Shown in pieces: positions 10,272-31,654 of a stretch of DNA of 64,000 bases. A model generated the notes under the pieces. That model saw only the letters and a list, made by a program, of their open reading frames with translations, was not told where the DNA came from and ran no database searches. The stretch comes from Vibrio toranzoniae (GTDB lineage: Bacteria > Pseudomonadota > Gammaproteobacteria > Enterobacterales > Vibrionaceae). The DNA lies in assembly GCF_024347655.1 (NCBI RefSeq), contig NZ_AP025514.1, positions 2,976,001-3,040,000 on the forward strand, in the 5' to 3' direction. The first letter of the stretch is position 1, and every line of letters begins with the position of its first letter. A program made the position numbers and the translations under genes.

Positions 10272-10720
10272 TACCAATTCCGTTAATTTTGCGAGCTAAT
10301 GTGATTTCTTAAAAGGAGTCCTTATGAAGCATGATTTTCCGAGTCTGATTAATTCCACATCCAATGCTCGACTTAGAATGCGTTATTTATCCATTTCTCA
10401 TTTTGTTGACGGTAAAAGCCGCACACAAATAGCTAAGTACCTTAAAGTTAGCAGAGTAAGCGTCAATAAATGGGTCAAAGCATATCTCGACAATGGTCTT
10501 GAAGGACTTCAAGAGAAACCACATTTAGGTAAACCTCATCGCCTAACAGACGAGCAGAAGTCACAACTCAAAGAATATGTTATCGAACATGCCGTAAATG
10601 AGAATGGCGGTCGCCTTCAAGCGAGAGACATTGGGCGCTATATAGAAAGCAACTTCAATACATCCTATAAAAAGTCGGCGCTCTATCAGTTATTACATGA
10701 CATAGGCTTGAGTTGGATTA
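10272..10720 (+). mobile_element. 5' remnant of an IS630-family element
   Basis: About 449 bp closely match the left end of the complete element that starts at 10721, beginning with the same terminal repeat. I count about 11 base differences. The copy stops inside the transposase gene at a TA, where the terminal repeat of the second copy begins. No matching 3' remainder follows the second copy. The simplest history is insertion of a second copy into the first at a TA, then deletion by recombination between their 3' halves. Confidence 0.85.
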
Positions 10721-10743
10721 TACCAATTCCGTTAATTTTGTGA
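10324..10743 (+). pseudogene. truncated IS630-family transposase
   Basis: 139 codons of a transposase N-terminus carry a helix-turn-helix (SRTQIAKYLKVSRVSVNKWV, residues ~31-50) and a winged-helix part. The last ten codons read into the terminal repeat of the next element, giving a foreign tail. The DDE catalytic part is missing, so it cannot be an active transposase, though the DNA-binding part could still be made: it has an AAGGAG ribosome site. It differs from the second copy at several residues (for example LQEKPHLGK against LREKPHSGR). Confidence 0.9.
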
Positions 10744-10772
10744 TCTAATGTGATTTCTTAAAAGGAGTCCTT

Positions 10773-11249
10773 ATGAAGCATGATTTTCCGAGTCTGATTA
10801 ATTCCACATCCAATGCTCGACTTAGAATGCGTTATTTATCCGTTTCTCATTTTGTTGACGGTAAAAGCCGAACTCAAATAGCTAAGTACCTTAAAGTTAG
10901 CAGAGTAAGCGTCAATAAATGGGTCAAAGCATATCTCGACAATGGTTTTGAAGGACTTCGAGAGAAACCACATTCAGGTAGACCTCATCGCCTAACAGAC
11001 GAGCAAAAGTCACAACTCAAAGAATATGTTATCGAACATGCCGTAAATGAGAATGGCGGTCGCCTTCAAGCGAGAGACATTGGGCGCTATATAGAAAGCA
11101 ACTTCAATACATCCTATAAAAAGTCGGCGCTCTACCAGTTATTACATGACATAGGCTTGAGTTGGATTACTACTCGTTCCAAACATCCTAAGCAATCAGT
11201 TGAAGCTCAAGAAACTTTTAAAAAAATTCCCAATCGAAACGATCCTTAA
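10773..11249 (+). CDS. IS630-family transposase, N-terminal frame
   Basis: This 158-codon frame carries the helix-turn-helix and winged-helix DNA-binding part of the transposase, behind an AAGGAG ribosome site. It continues through a run of seven A (11220-11226) and then leaves the family sequence, ending in IPNRNDP. The catalytic part continues in the +1 frame from this A-run. Either the two halves are joined by ribosomal or transcriptional slippage on the A-run, as in several IS630 elements, or one extra A has disabled this copy. Confidence 0.85.
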   Translation: MKHDFPSLINSTSNARLRMRYLSVSHFVDGKSRTQIAKYLKVSRVSVNKWVKAYLDNGFEGLREKPHSGRPHRLTDEQKSQLKEYVIEHAVNENGGRLQARDIGRYIESNFNTSYKKSALYQLLHDIGLSWITTRSKHPKQSVEAQETFKKIPNRNDP

Positions 11250-11796
11250 GATCCCTGGTCACATCCCCTTAAAAGATGTTCAAATATGGTTTCAGGATGA
11301 AGCTAAATTTGGTCAACGCAATACAACAACGCGAATATGGACAGAGAAAGGTACGCGCCCTAGAGTAGTACAACAACAGCAATTTGAGTATGCATACCTT
11401 TTCGGAGCTGTATGTGTCACGACAGGAGAAGCTGAAGCTATAGTGGTTCCCCTTAGCAATATGGAAGCAATGAAAGAGCAACTCAGATTAATTTCTCAAG
11501 CCACACCAGTTGGCAAGCATGCAGTTGTGATCATGGATCAAGCGAGTTGGCACCAAAGCTACCTTGCAGATGAATTTGAGAACCTCACCATAATTCATAT
11601 CCCACCTTATTCTCCCGAACTTAACCCTATAGAACAGGTATGGAGTTGGCTCCGTCAAAATGAAGTAGCAAACAGGTGCTTCGAAAACTATGACGATATC
11701 GTAGAGACATTATGTAGAGCGTGGAATAGGTTTTGTGAAGATAAAAGCAGAGTTATCTCACTCTGCTTTAGAGATTGGCTAAGACTGATAAGCTAA
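11200..11796 (+). CDS. IS630-family transposase, catalytic frame
   Basis: This frame carries the DDE catalytic domain: D in IWFQDEAKFG, D in VIMDQASWH and E in NPIEQVWSWL, the three classic IS630 positions. It has no start codon of its own with a ribosome site, and true homology begins near the A7 run at 11220, so it should be made only as a fusion with the upstream frame. It ends 15 bp before the right end of the element. Confidence 0.85.
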   Translation: MKLKKLLKKFPIETILKIPGHIPLKDVQIWFQDEAKFGQRNTTTRIWTEKGTRPRVVQQQQFEYAYLFGAVCVTTGEAEAIVVPLSNMEAMKEQLRLISQATPVGKHAVVIMDQASWHQSYLADEFENLTIIHIPPYSPELNPIEQVWSWLRQNEVANRCFENYDDIVETLCRAWNRFCEDKSRVISLCFRDWLRLIS

Positions 11797-11839
11797 TTAA
11801 CGGAATTGGTATAACTAAAACCCATACGCCAGAAACGAC

Positions 11840-11868
11840 AAAAGCCTAGTCATAAGACTAGGCTTTTT
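11840..11868 (-). terminator. terminator of the first rRNA operon
   Basis: AAAGCCTAGTC and GACTAGGCTTT form a long stem with a short loop, T-rich on both sides, 7 bp after tRNA-Asp. It ends the rRNA operon on the minus strand and can also end transcription from the insertion sequence. Confidence 0.88.
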
Positions 11869-11874
11869 AATAAG

Positions 11875-11951
11875 TGGCGGAGTAGACGGGACTCGAACCC
11901 GCGACCCCCGGCGTGACAGGCCGGTATTCTAACCAACTGAACTACCACTCC
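11875..11951 (-). tRNA. tRNA-Asp (GTC)
   Basis: A 77-nt tRNA with encoded CCA, acceptor GGAGTGG/CTACTCC and anticodon GTC in loop CTGTCAC. It lies 3' of the 5S gene of the first rRNA operon and before its terminator, so it is a distal tRNA of that operon. The other two operons lack one. Confidence 0.95.
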
Positions 11952-12017
11952 GCAGTGGTCAACTCACTAAGTGAGCGTCCATATCTCCAGGTCGGTCAAC
12001 CTAAAGATTTAATTTAA

Positions 12018-12137
12018 AGCCTGGCGATGTCCTACTCTCACATGGGGAAGCCCCACACTACCATCGGCGCTATTGTGTTTCACTACTGAGTTCGGCATGG
12101 GATCAGGTGGGTCCACAATGCTATGGTCGCCAAGCAA
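12018..12137 (-). rRNA. 5S ribosomal RNA, first operon
   Basis: About 120 nt read on the minus strand from TTGCTTGGCGACCATAGC to the complementary GCCAGGC end, with the conserved CCGAACTCAG segment. The ends are set by pairing of the terminal helix and may be off by 1-3 nt. It differs from the other two copies by one base (GGGATC against GGAATC on the plus strand). Confidence 0.95.
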
Positions 12138-12256
12138 ATTCTGTTTAATTGACGCTTCAGCGACAATTAATAATTCGGAAAACTGATTTAAAAGTCTCTT
12201 CAAACTCATTCAAGGTCTGGTCTTTCTTTGAGTCCACAAAACCCCTTGGGTGTTGT

Positions 12257-15149
<2,893 letters not shown>

Positions 15150-15605
15150 ATACAACCCGAAAGGGTCTTGTGTATGATACAAATTTGCTTTCACTTTTAA
15201 AAAGTGAAGACAAAAAGCAACCAAGGTTTTTGGTTGTTATCAAGAAGGGTTAATTCTTGATGACTGTTTGCCGGACTCAATTGTGAATCAAACTAAGTTT
15301 GATTCGAATACAAGACACTTGAATGTGTTTGTTGTGTTTATGCTGTTCTTATTAAATAAGAGCAGATAAACATTGAGAACTTTTAAATTTGATTAACTTA
15401 ATCACAGCCTAGAGCTGTTTGATTTCACTTTTTAAAGTGAAAACCAATTAAGTAATCAGTCAGCTTTCCAAATTGTTAAAGAGCATGAGACTTCCAGAAC
15501 CTTGTTCTAAAATTCACATTTTCTAAAGACTCTCAGGGACAAAAATACTAACCAACAACAAAAGAAGTGGTTTAAATATTTAAGTAACCAAGAATATTTA
15601 GAGAA

Positions 15606-15681
15606 TGGTGGGCGATACCGGGCTCGAACCAGTGACCCCCTGCTTGTAAGGCAGGTGCTCTCCCAACTGAGCTAATCGCCC
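15606..15681 (-). tRNA. tRNA-Val (TAC)
   Basis: 76 nt with CCA, acceptor GGGCGAT/ATCGCCC and anticodon TAC in loop CTTACAA. It is the third tRNA in the spacer of the first rRNA operon. Confidence 0.96.
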
Positions 15682-15714
15682 ACTAAAAGTTTTAATTCCT
15701 TCGCGGAGAAAGAA

Positions 15715-15790
15715 TGGTGGGTCGTGCAGGATTCGAACCTGCGACCAATTGATTAAAAGTCAACTGCTCTACCAACTGAGCTAACGACCC
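15715..15790 (-). tRNA. tRNA-Lys (TTT)
   Basis: 76 nt with CCA, acceptor GGGTCGT and anticodon TTT in loop CTTTTAA. It is the second tRNA in the spacer of the first rRNA operon. Confidence 0.96.
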
Positions 15791-15792
15791 AA

Positions 15793-15868
15793 TGGTATCC
15801 CGTAGGGGAGTCGAACCCCTGTTACCGCCGTGAAAGGGCGGTGTCCTAGGCCTCTAGACGAACGGGAC
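15793..15868 (-). tRNA. tRNA-Glu (TTC)
   Basis: 76 nt with CCA and anticodon TTC in loop CTTTCAC; the acceptor begins with a G-U pair as in E. coli tRNA-Glu. It is the first spacer tRNA after the 16S gene and lies only 2 nt from tRNA-Lys. Confidence 0.96.
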
Positions 15869-15991
15869 ACTGCTAATTTATCTCCACTTTAAAAAGTAGA
15901 AACAAACCTTGAAGAACTTGGGAGTTCTTCGTCTCTTTGCTTTTCTAAACCTAATCAATCTGTGTGGACACTCATCGTCAATATCTTCGTA

Positions 15992-17544
<1,553 letters not shown>

Positions 17545-17901
17545 AAGATTTTGTCGGCTCAATGAATACTGACTTCAAAACTACAAAAAGTAATTCTAAA
17601 GCTATTATCTTTCCAACAGAAAGATAATGAATTGACTGTGCCAAATACTTTCTTTCTACAAGAGAAAGTAGTTATTCGTATTGGTCACTCAGTTCATTGA
17701 AACCAAAATTGATTCCGAGGAATCTGTTTTACTTCTCTTAATAAAAAGGGAAAATAAAACGTTTTGATATTCATCAACGAGTGCCCACACAGATTGATAG
17801 GTTTAAATTGTTAAAGAGCGTGTTCTCTAAAAAGAGAACGCTTTCAGTGCCTTAGCACGTAAGCAGGACGCGTATAATACGCTTTCCACTTTGAAAGTCA
17901 A
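17545..17901 (-). promoter_or_regulatory. rRNA leader and promoter, first operon
   Basis: On the minus strand there is a strong promoter: -35 TTGACT (17896-17901), 16-nt spacer, -10 TATTAT (17874-17879). A GC-rich ACGCG discriminator, typical of stringently controlled rRNA promoters, follows. The leader then carries a BoxA antitermination site CGCTCTTTAACAA (17808-17820). The 95 bp between this promoter and the 5S gene of the next operon contain an 8-bp hairpin (TTGTCTAC/GTAGACAA) without a good U-run. Only one promoter is seen here. Confidence 0.85.
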
Positions 17902-18003
17902 CATAAAACACTAAGAAAACTTAGAACTCTATGGTGACTTGTCTACTTAGTAGACAAAGTCGAACTTTTTGTCTTCACTTTTAAAACGTGAAAATAAATT
18001 TGG

Positions 18004-18123
18004 AGCCTGGCGATGTCCTACTCTCACATGGGGAAGCCCCACACTACCATCGGCGCTATTGTGTTTCACTACTGAGTTCGGCATGGAATCAGGTGGGTCC
18101 ACAATGCTATGGTCGCCAAGCAA
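18004..18123 (-). rRNA. 5S ribosomal RNA, second operon
   Basis: About 120 nt, the same as the third-operon copy as far as I compared. It is followed on the minus strand by about 100 bp and then the promoter of the first operon. No tRNA and no clear intrinsic terminator come between. Confidence 0.95.
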
Positions 18124-18247
18124 ATTCTGTTTAATTGACGCCTCAGCGACAATTAATAATTCGGAAAACTGATTTAAAAGTCTATCTCTTCAAACTCATT
18201 CAAGCGTTTGGTATTGCTTTGAGTCCACAAAACCCCTTGGGTGTTGT

Positions 18248-21141
<2,894 letters not shown>

Positions 21142-21552
21142 ATACAACCCGAAGAAGTTTCGTGTTGATGTCAAATCACCAAGGTTTTTGGTTGTCATCA
21201 AAGAAGGGTTAATTCTTGATGACTGTTTGCCGGACTCAATTTACTTTTTGTTTCCACTTTTTAATAAAAAGTAGAATCAAAAAATGAACAATCATTTCTG
21301 ATTATTCGAATACAAGACACTTGAATGTGTTTGTTGTGTTTATACTGTTCTTATTAAATAAGAGCAGATAAACATTGAGAACTTTTAAATTTGATTAACT
21401 TAACCACAGCCTTGAGCTGTTTGATTTCACTTTTTAAAGTGAAAACCAATTAAGTAATCAGTCAGCTTTCCAAATTGTTAAAGAGCTTGATTCAACTTCT
21501 ATTAAAAGAAGGGAACCATTTTTAAAGATTCTTAGGGAAAAACCCTTAAAGA

Positions 21553-21628
21553 TGGTGGAGCTATGCGGGATCGAACCGCAGACCTCCTGCGTGCAAGGCA
21601 GGCGCTCTCCCAGCTGAGCTATAGCCCC
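21553..21628 (-). tRNA. tRNA-Ala (TGC)
   Basis: 76 nt with CCA, acceptor GGGGCTA and anticodon TGC in loop CTTGCAC. It is the second tRNA in the spacer of the second operon. Confidence 0.96.
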
Positions 21629-21642
21629 ATCTCGGTCGATAT

Positions 21643-21719
21643 TGGTGGGTCTGAGTGGACTTGAACCACCGACCTCCCGCTTATCAGGCGAGCGCTCTAA
21701 CCAGCTGAGCTACAGACCC
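21643..21719 (-). tRNA. tRNA-Ile (GAT)
   Basis: 77 nt with CCA, acceptor GGGTCTG/CAGACCC and anticodon GAT in loop CTGATAA. It is the first spacer tRNA after the 16S gene of the second operon. Confidence 0.96.
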
Positions 21720-21786
21720 AATATCGTCTCTTAACTTTTCTAAACCTAATCAATCTGTGTGGACACTCATCGTGACTATCTTCGTA

Positions 21787-23339
<1,553 letters not shown>

Positions 23340-23700
23340 AAAGTTTTGATTACCTAAATTAATAGGTATGACTCAACGAATACTGACTTCAAAACTATTC
23401 TTTATAAATAAAGAGTGTAATTTTAAAGCTATTACCATTCCAACAGAATGGTAATGAATTGACTGTGCCGAATAACTACAAGTAGTTAAACGTATTGGTC
23501 ACTCAGTTCATTGAAATCAATGTTGTTACCGAAGTAACTGTTATTACCTAAGTAATAACGTTTTGATATTCATCAACGAGTGCCCACACAGATTGATAGG
23601 TTTAAATTGTTAAAGAACGTGTTCTCTAAAAAGAGAACGCTTTCAGTGCCTTAGCACGTAAGCAGGACGCGTATAATACGCTTTCCACTTTGAAAGTCAA
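23340..23700 (-). promoter_or_regulatory. rRNA leader and promoter, second operon
   Basis: The promoter matches that of the first operon: -35 TTGACT (23695-23700), 16-nt spacer, -10 TATTAT (23673-23678), ACGCG discriminator. The leader BoxA here reads CGTTCTTTAACAA, one base off the form in the other operons. The leader middle (23350-23530) differs from the first operon. The stretch to the next 5S gene (23701-23802) is nearly identical to that at 17902-18003. Confidence 0.85.
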
Positions 23701-23802
23701 CATAAAACACTAAGAAAACTTAGAACTCTATGGTGACTTGTCTACTTAGTAGACAAAGTCGAACTTTTTGTCTTCACTTTTAAAACGTGAAAATAAATTT
23801 GG

Positions 23803-23922
23803 AGCCTGGCGATGTCCTACTCTCACATGGGGAAGCCCCACACTACCATCGGCGCTATTGTGTTTCACTACTGAGTTCGGCATGGAATCAGGTGGGTCCA
23901 CAATGCTATGGTCGCCAAGCAA
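23803..23922 (-). rRNA. 5S ribosomal RNA, third operon
   Basis: About 120 nt with the same sequence as the second copy as far as I compared. It lies just upstream (minus strand) of the second operon promoter. Confidence 0.95.
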
Positions 23923-24045
23923 ATTCTGTTTAATTGACGCCTCTGCGACAATTAATAATTCGGAAAACTGATTTAAAAGTCTTTCTCTTCAAACTCATTC
24001 AAGGTCTGGTCTTTCTTTGAGTCCACAAAACCCCTTGGGTGTTGT

Positions 24046-26939
<2,894 letters not shown>

Positions 26940-27459
26940 ATACAACCCGAAGAAGTTTCGTGTTGATGTCAAATCACCAAGGTTTTTGGTTGTCATCAAG
27001 AAGGGTTAATTCTTGATGACTGTTTGCCGGACTCAATGTGATTCAAACAAGTTTGAATCGAATACAAGACACTTGAATGTGTTTGTTGTGTTTATGCTGT
27101 TCTTATTAAATAAGAGCAGATAAACATTGAGAACTTTTAAATTTGATTAACTTAATCACAGCCTATAGCTGTTTTATTTCACTTTTTAAAGTGAAAACCA
27201 ATTAAGTAATCAGTCAGCTTTCCAAATTGTTAAAGAGCTTGATTCAACTTCTATTAAAAGAAGGGAACCATTTTTAAAGATTCTTAAGGAAGAACACTTA
27301 AAGATGGTGGAGCTATGCGGGTTCGAACCGCAGACCTCCTCGCTGCCAGCGAGGCGCTCTCCCAGCTGAGCTATAGCCCCATCTGGAAAAGTATTTCTTA
27401 CTCTTAACTTTTCTAAACCTAATCAATCTGTGTGGACACTCATCGTCAATATCTTCGTA
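26940..27459 (-). other. 16S-23S spacer with a single Ala(GGC) tRNA
   Basis: The spacer closely follows that of the second operon on the 23S side of tRNA-Ala. However, it carries Ala(GGC) in place of Ala(TGC) and lacks tRNA-Ile. The 365 bp between the tRNA and 23S contain a BoxA-like site near 27225-27236 and shared hairpins but no gene. Confidence 0.8.
27305..27380 (-). tRNA. tRNA-Ala (GGC)
   Basis: 76 nt with CCA. The body is nearly the same as tRNA-Ala(TGC) of the second operon, but the anticodon stem-loop is CTCGC-TGGCA-GCGAG, anticodon GGC. It is the only tRNA in this spacer. Confidence 0.95.
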
Positions 27460-29012
<1,553 letters not shown>

Positions 29013-29500
29013 AAAGTTTTGATTACCTAAATTAATAGGTGTGACTCAACGAATACTGACTTCAAAACTATTATTCATGTAAACATGAACATGTAATTCT
29101 AAAGCTATTACCATTCCAACAGAATGGTAATGAATTGACTGTGCCAAAATTAAGTAAACTTAACTTTGTATTGGTCACTCAGTTCATTGAAATCAATGTT
29201 GTTACCGAAGTAACTGTTTTATCTAACGATAAAACGTTTTGATATTCATCAACGAGTGCCCACACAGATTGATAGGTTTAAATTGTTAAAGAGCGCTAGC
29301 GTTTTGTGATTTGCATCTCAATCGCTAGGGGTGCGTACTATACCTGCACCGCTTAGAGAGTCAAGGGTTATTTTAAACTCCTTTTTCTCTACCGATTTCA
29401 CTGTGTGACTTTCGTCTCACTCCGTGTCGGTGAGGCGGCATTATAGAGAGATCGACATAGAGCACAAGGGATTTTTTTGAATAAAAGTTTTGTTCGCCTA
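29013..29500 (-). promoter_or_regulatory. rRNA leader with tandem promoters P1 and P2
   Basis: Two promoters can be read on the minus strand. P1 has -35 TTGTGC (29462-29467), a 16-nt spacer and -10 TATAAT (29440-29445) followed by GCCGCC. It resembles E. coli rrn P1, with an AT-rich UP-element-like tract upstream (29470-29500). P2 has -35 TTGACT (29359-29364), a 16-nt spacer and -10 TATAGT (29337-29342) followed by ACGCACCCC. BoxA CGCTCTTTAACAA lies at 29283-29295. The first and second operons have only the inner promoter. Confidence 0.85.
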
Positions 29501-29659
29501 AAAAGCCACCAGAACCACATTTTTCGAATAAAAACTAAACATTTGAGACGTATCACAGCAATACATTGGAAAAATGGAAGCCATGAACGTAAGATTCATG
29601 TATCTATTTTGTTAAGAGTAGATGTGTCTATTTCGTTTATTAATATGTAGTATTCCGAT

Positions 29660-30112
29660 ATGAACTCAAAAAAATCGATGTTGTTAATTGTCGCTCTAGC
29701 TGTTCTAGGTGGCATTATTTTCTCTCAGGTAGATATATCGCCTGCAATTACCTTTATCCTTGGTGTCTTGGCTTCCGCTTTTGTTGTTAACTTTTCAAGC
29801 ACCGACTCAAAATCAGATTCAGAACCTAAGGCATCAACAAAAACACTTTATGTAGGTAACCTTCCATACAAAGCGAACGAGTCACACGTACGTGAACTAT
29901 TCTCTGAGTATGGTGAAGTATTTGCTGTTCGTTTAATGAAAGACAAGCGAACAGGTAAAAGAAGGGGCTTTGGTTTTGTTGTTATGGCGAGTAATGATGT
30001 GAATCATGCAATCTCTGCACTTAACGATAAAGATTACATGCAACGAACTTTAAAAGTACGAGTTGCAAATGATCCTAAACATCCTGAAACGGACGAATCT
30101 GAACTGAGCTAA
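29660..30112 (+). CDS. membrane-anchored RRM RNA-binding protein
   Basis: The 150-residue protein has two hydrophobic segments (residues ~7-22 and ~28-44), a Ser/Asp/Lys linker and a single RNA recognition motif. RNP2 is LYVGNL (63-68) and RNP1 is RRGFGFVV (101-108), with the three aromatic positions kept (Y64, F104, F106). RRM proteins in bacteria are usually small and soluble; the membrane hairpin is unusual. It starts 190 bp from rRNA promoter P1, divergently, and its 3' end overlaps the murI 3' end by 38 bp. RNA binding is supported by motifs; the target and role are unknown. Confidence 0.9.
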   Translation: MNSKKSMLLIVALAVLGGIIFSQVDISPAITFILGVLASAFVVNFSSTDSKSDSEPKASTKTLYVGNLPYKANESHVRELFSEYGEVFAVRLMKDKRTGKRRGFGFVVMASNDVNHAISALNDKDYMQRTLKVRVANDPKHPETDESELS

Positions 30113-30875
30113 ACCCTAACTGCTTTAACATTCTATTTAGTGCACTTTCTTTTTTAGGAAGTGCACTACAAAAAACCTCACGCACTCCCCCTTCTTTATC
30201 ACTACTTTCCAAGTCCAATAAATCTTGAACTCGCTTCGCAATCGCTTTGCCAGAATCAACCAATAAAACACTCTTACCTAGGACTTGTTGAATCTCAGAT
30301 TTTATCAGCGGGAAATGTGTGCATCCTAAAACGGCCACATCAATTGTGTTGATCATCGGTTGAAGGATGAGTTGCAGCTCTTCAAGGTCAATCGTCTCCC
30401 CCCTGAGTTTGTCTTCGGCCATATCCACCAGCCGAGTAGAACCTAAAAGCTCGACTCTTTTATTACTCGAGAAGTTTTTAATGAGATCATGTGTATATTC
30501 ACGAGTGATCGTTGCGGGAGTAGCAATAAGACCTACCGCTTTATTGGCGAGGATGGAAGCAGGCTTGATTGCCGGGACAACACCAACAATAGGGATTAGG
30601 TTACTAGCACGAAGTGTAGGTAAGACAATCGTACTTGCTGTATTACAGGCTATCACCACAACATCAATCGCGTGGCTAGCCACAAAACTGGCAACAATAC
30701 TTTGAACTCTGCGAATAAGTACTTGTTGATCAAGCTCGCCGTATGGGTAAGCCTCGTTATCGAATACATAGGTATAATTATGGTTCGGTAGTAATTGGCT
30801 TATCTCTTTATATACAGATAGACCACCCACTCCAGAATCAAAGACTAATATATTTTTTTGTAGACTATCCGACAC
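30075..30875 (-). CDS. murI: glutamate racemase
   Basis: MurI makes D-glutamate for peptidoglycan. The 266-residue protein has the two catalytic cysteine segments: [10 protein letters not shown] (first Cys near residue 75) and VLGCTHFPL (second Cys near 187), and the N-terminal [12 protein letters not shown]. Its C-terminal 38 bp overlap the convergent RRM gene. In E. coli murI also stands between btuB and an rRNA operon, so the neighbourhood is conserved. Confidence 0.96.
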   Translation of the reverse strand: MSDSLQKNILVFDSGVGGLSVYKEISQLLPNHNYTYVFDNEAYPYGELDQQVLIRRVQSIVASFVASHAIDVVVIACNTASTIVLPTLRASNLIPIVGVVPAIKPASILANKAVGLIATPATITREYTHDLIKNFSSNKRVELLGSTRLVDMAEDKLRGETIDLEELQLILQPMINTIDVAVLGCTHFPLIKSEIQQVLGKSVLLVDSGKAIAKRVQDLLDLESSDKEGGVREVFCSALPKKESALNRMLKQLGFSSVQIRPFQDV

Positions 30876-30941
30876 GACGATTACCTGTAATTAGTTCCGC
30901 AGCAATGATACCCCTTCGCTTAGTTTTCGCCAATCCTCACT

Positions 30942-31607
30942 CTATATAATGCAAGCTTGATAGCGTTGATGAACAAAACGCTCACCTTGTTCTACATTTT
31001 CTAACTCTATCTTAAGCTTTCCTGTAAAACATGGTGCTGACGTCACTAGAGTATGGAACTCACCATCTTCACCACATGGATCGACATGACTCGGTAAACT
31101 GTCTATTAGTTCAGGCGTGTATTGTTGCCCGCAATAGCCAGCATCTAATGACTCACTATCAACCGTGACGAGAAAGGTTTCAATTCCTCTGTTTAATATC
31201 TCACTAGCTAAATCCTGACTACTCTCTCCCATTAGGGGAAATACACACTCCCAACCCGCTGGTTCTATGTAGCTTCTTCGATAATCGGCAATGCCATTAC
31301 AAAACATGTCTCCAAACGCGACCGCGTCGATTGATAAGCCAGACCCTTTTAATGCTGAGACAATCGTACTTTGGTAAATCTCATTGCTTGGGAACACTTC
31401 CGGAAGCTCTATGGTAATGAGTGGCAAATCGATTAATTGCGCCTGCATGGCAACAACTTCGATCGGAGTCACTTGGAAAGGGACTTCATCTCCAACATAT
31501 GTAGTATAGAGAGCAACAACTTCATATTCAGAGCTTTCAAGTAGACGCTCCAACGTTAACGTAGAGTCCTTGCCTGACGACCAACTTATGACTACTTTCT
31601 TTTTCAT
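30942..31607 (-). CDS. DUF71/COG2102 ATP-binding protein, B12-linked
   Basis: A 221-residue PP-loop ATP pyrophosphatase-like protein starting MKKKVVISWSSGKDST, where SSGKDS is the PP-loop. The segment GEDGEFHTLVTSAP is the family signature near the C-terminus. This family includes diphthine-ammonia ligases of eukaryotes and archaea. A bacterial subgroup has been linked by comparative genomics to cobalamin salvage. Here it follows btuB, separated by a strong terminator, which supports the B12 link; an enzymatic role is not shown by the sequence. Confidence 0.88.
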   Translation of the reverse strand: MKKKVVISWSSGKDSTLTLERLLESSEYEVVALYTTYVGDEVPFQVTPIEVVAMQAQLIDLPLITIELPEVFPSNEIYQSTIVSALKGSGLSIDAVAFGDMFCNGIADYRRSYIEPAGWECVFPLMGESSQDLASEILNRGIETFLVTVDSESLDAGYCGQQYTPELIDSLPSHVDPCGEDGEFHTLVTSAPCFTGKLKIELENVEQGERFVHQRYQACII

Positions 31608-31623
31608 TGATATACCCAATAAG

Positions 31624-31647
31624 AAAAACCGCCCGAAGGCGGTTTAG
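31624..31647 (-). terminator. terminator between btuB and the DUF71 gene
   Basis: AAACCGCC and GGCGGTTT with a TTCG loop and a following T-run on the minus strand. It lies directly after btuB, so the DUF71 gene is expressed by read-through or from a promoter that would have to overlap this hairpin. Confidence 0.88.
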
Positions 31648-31654
31648 GTGTTAA

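Larger units (their letters stand above)
10721..11811 (+). mobile_element. complete IS630-family insertion sequence
   Basis: A 1,091-bp element is bounded by perfect 17-bp inverted repeats (TACCAATTCCGTTAATT at 10721 and its complement ending at 11811). It is flanked on both sides by TA, the target duplication typical of IS630/Tc1 elements. It encodes one transposase split by a frame change. It lies between pssA and the terminator of the first rRNA operon, so it interrupts no gene other than the older copy. Confidence 0.92.
15150..15991 (-). other. 16S-23S spacer with Glu-Lys-Val tRNAs
   Basis: This spacer carries tRNA-Glu, tRNA-Lys and tRNA-Val next to the 16S end. Between tRNA-Val and 23S (15150-15605) there is no gene. 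That part holds a BoxA-like GCTCTTTAACAA (near 15475-15486), a short hairpin of TTTCACTTT/AAAGTGAAA, and sequence pairing around the 23S ends for RNase III processing. The BoxA function is known from E. coli rRNA operons; the rest is inferred. Confidence 0.8.
21142..21786 (-). other. 16S-23S spacer with Ile-Ala tRNAs
   Basis: This spacer carries tRNA-Ile and tRNA-Ala(TGC), the classic IA type. The 411 bp between tRNA-Ala and 23S hold no gene. They contain a BoxA-like GCTCTTTAACAA near 21476-21487 and hairpins shared with the other spacers, plus a local insert (TTTCCACTTTTTAATAAAAAGTAG-like hairpin near 21250-21275) not seen in the third spacer. Confidence 0.8.

Noticed and set aside
17902..18003. 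A strong intrinsic terminator between the tandem rRNA operons
   Set aside because: The TTGTCTAC/GTAGACAA hairpin is not followed by a U-run on the minus strand.
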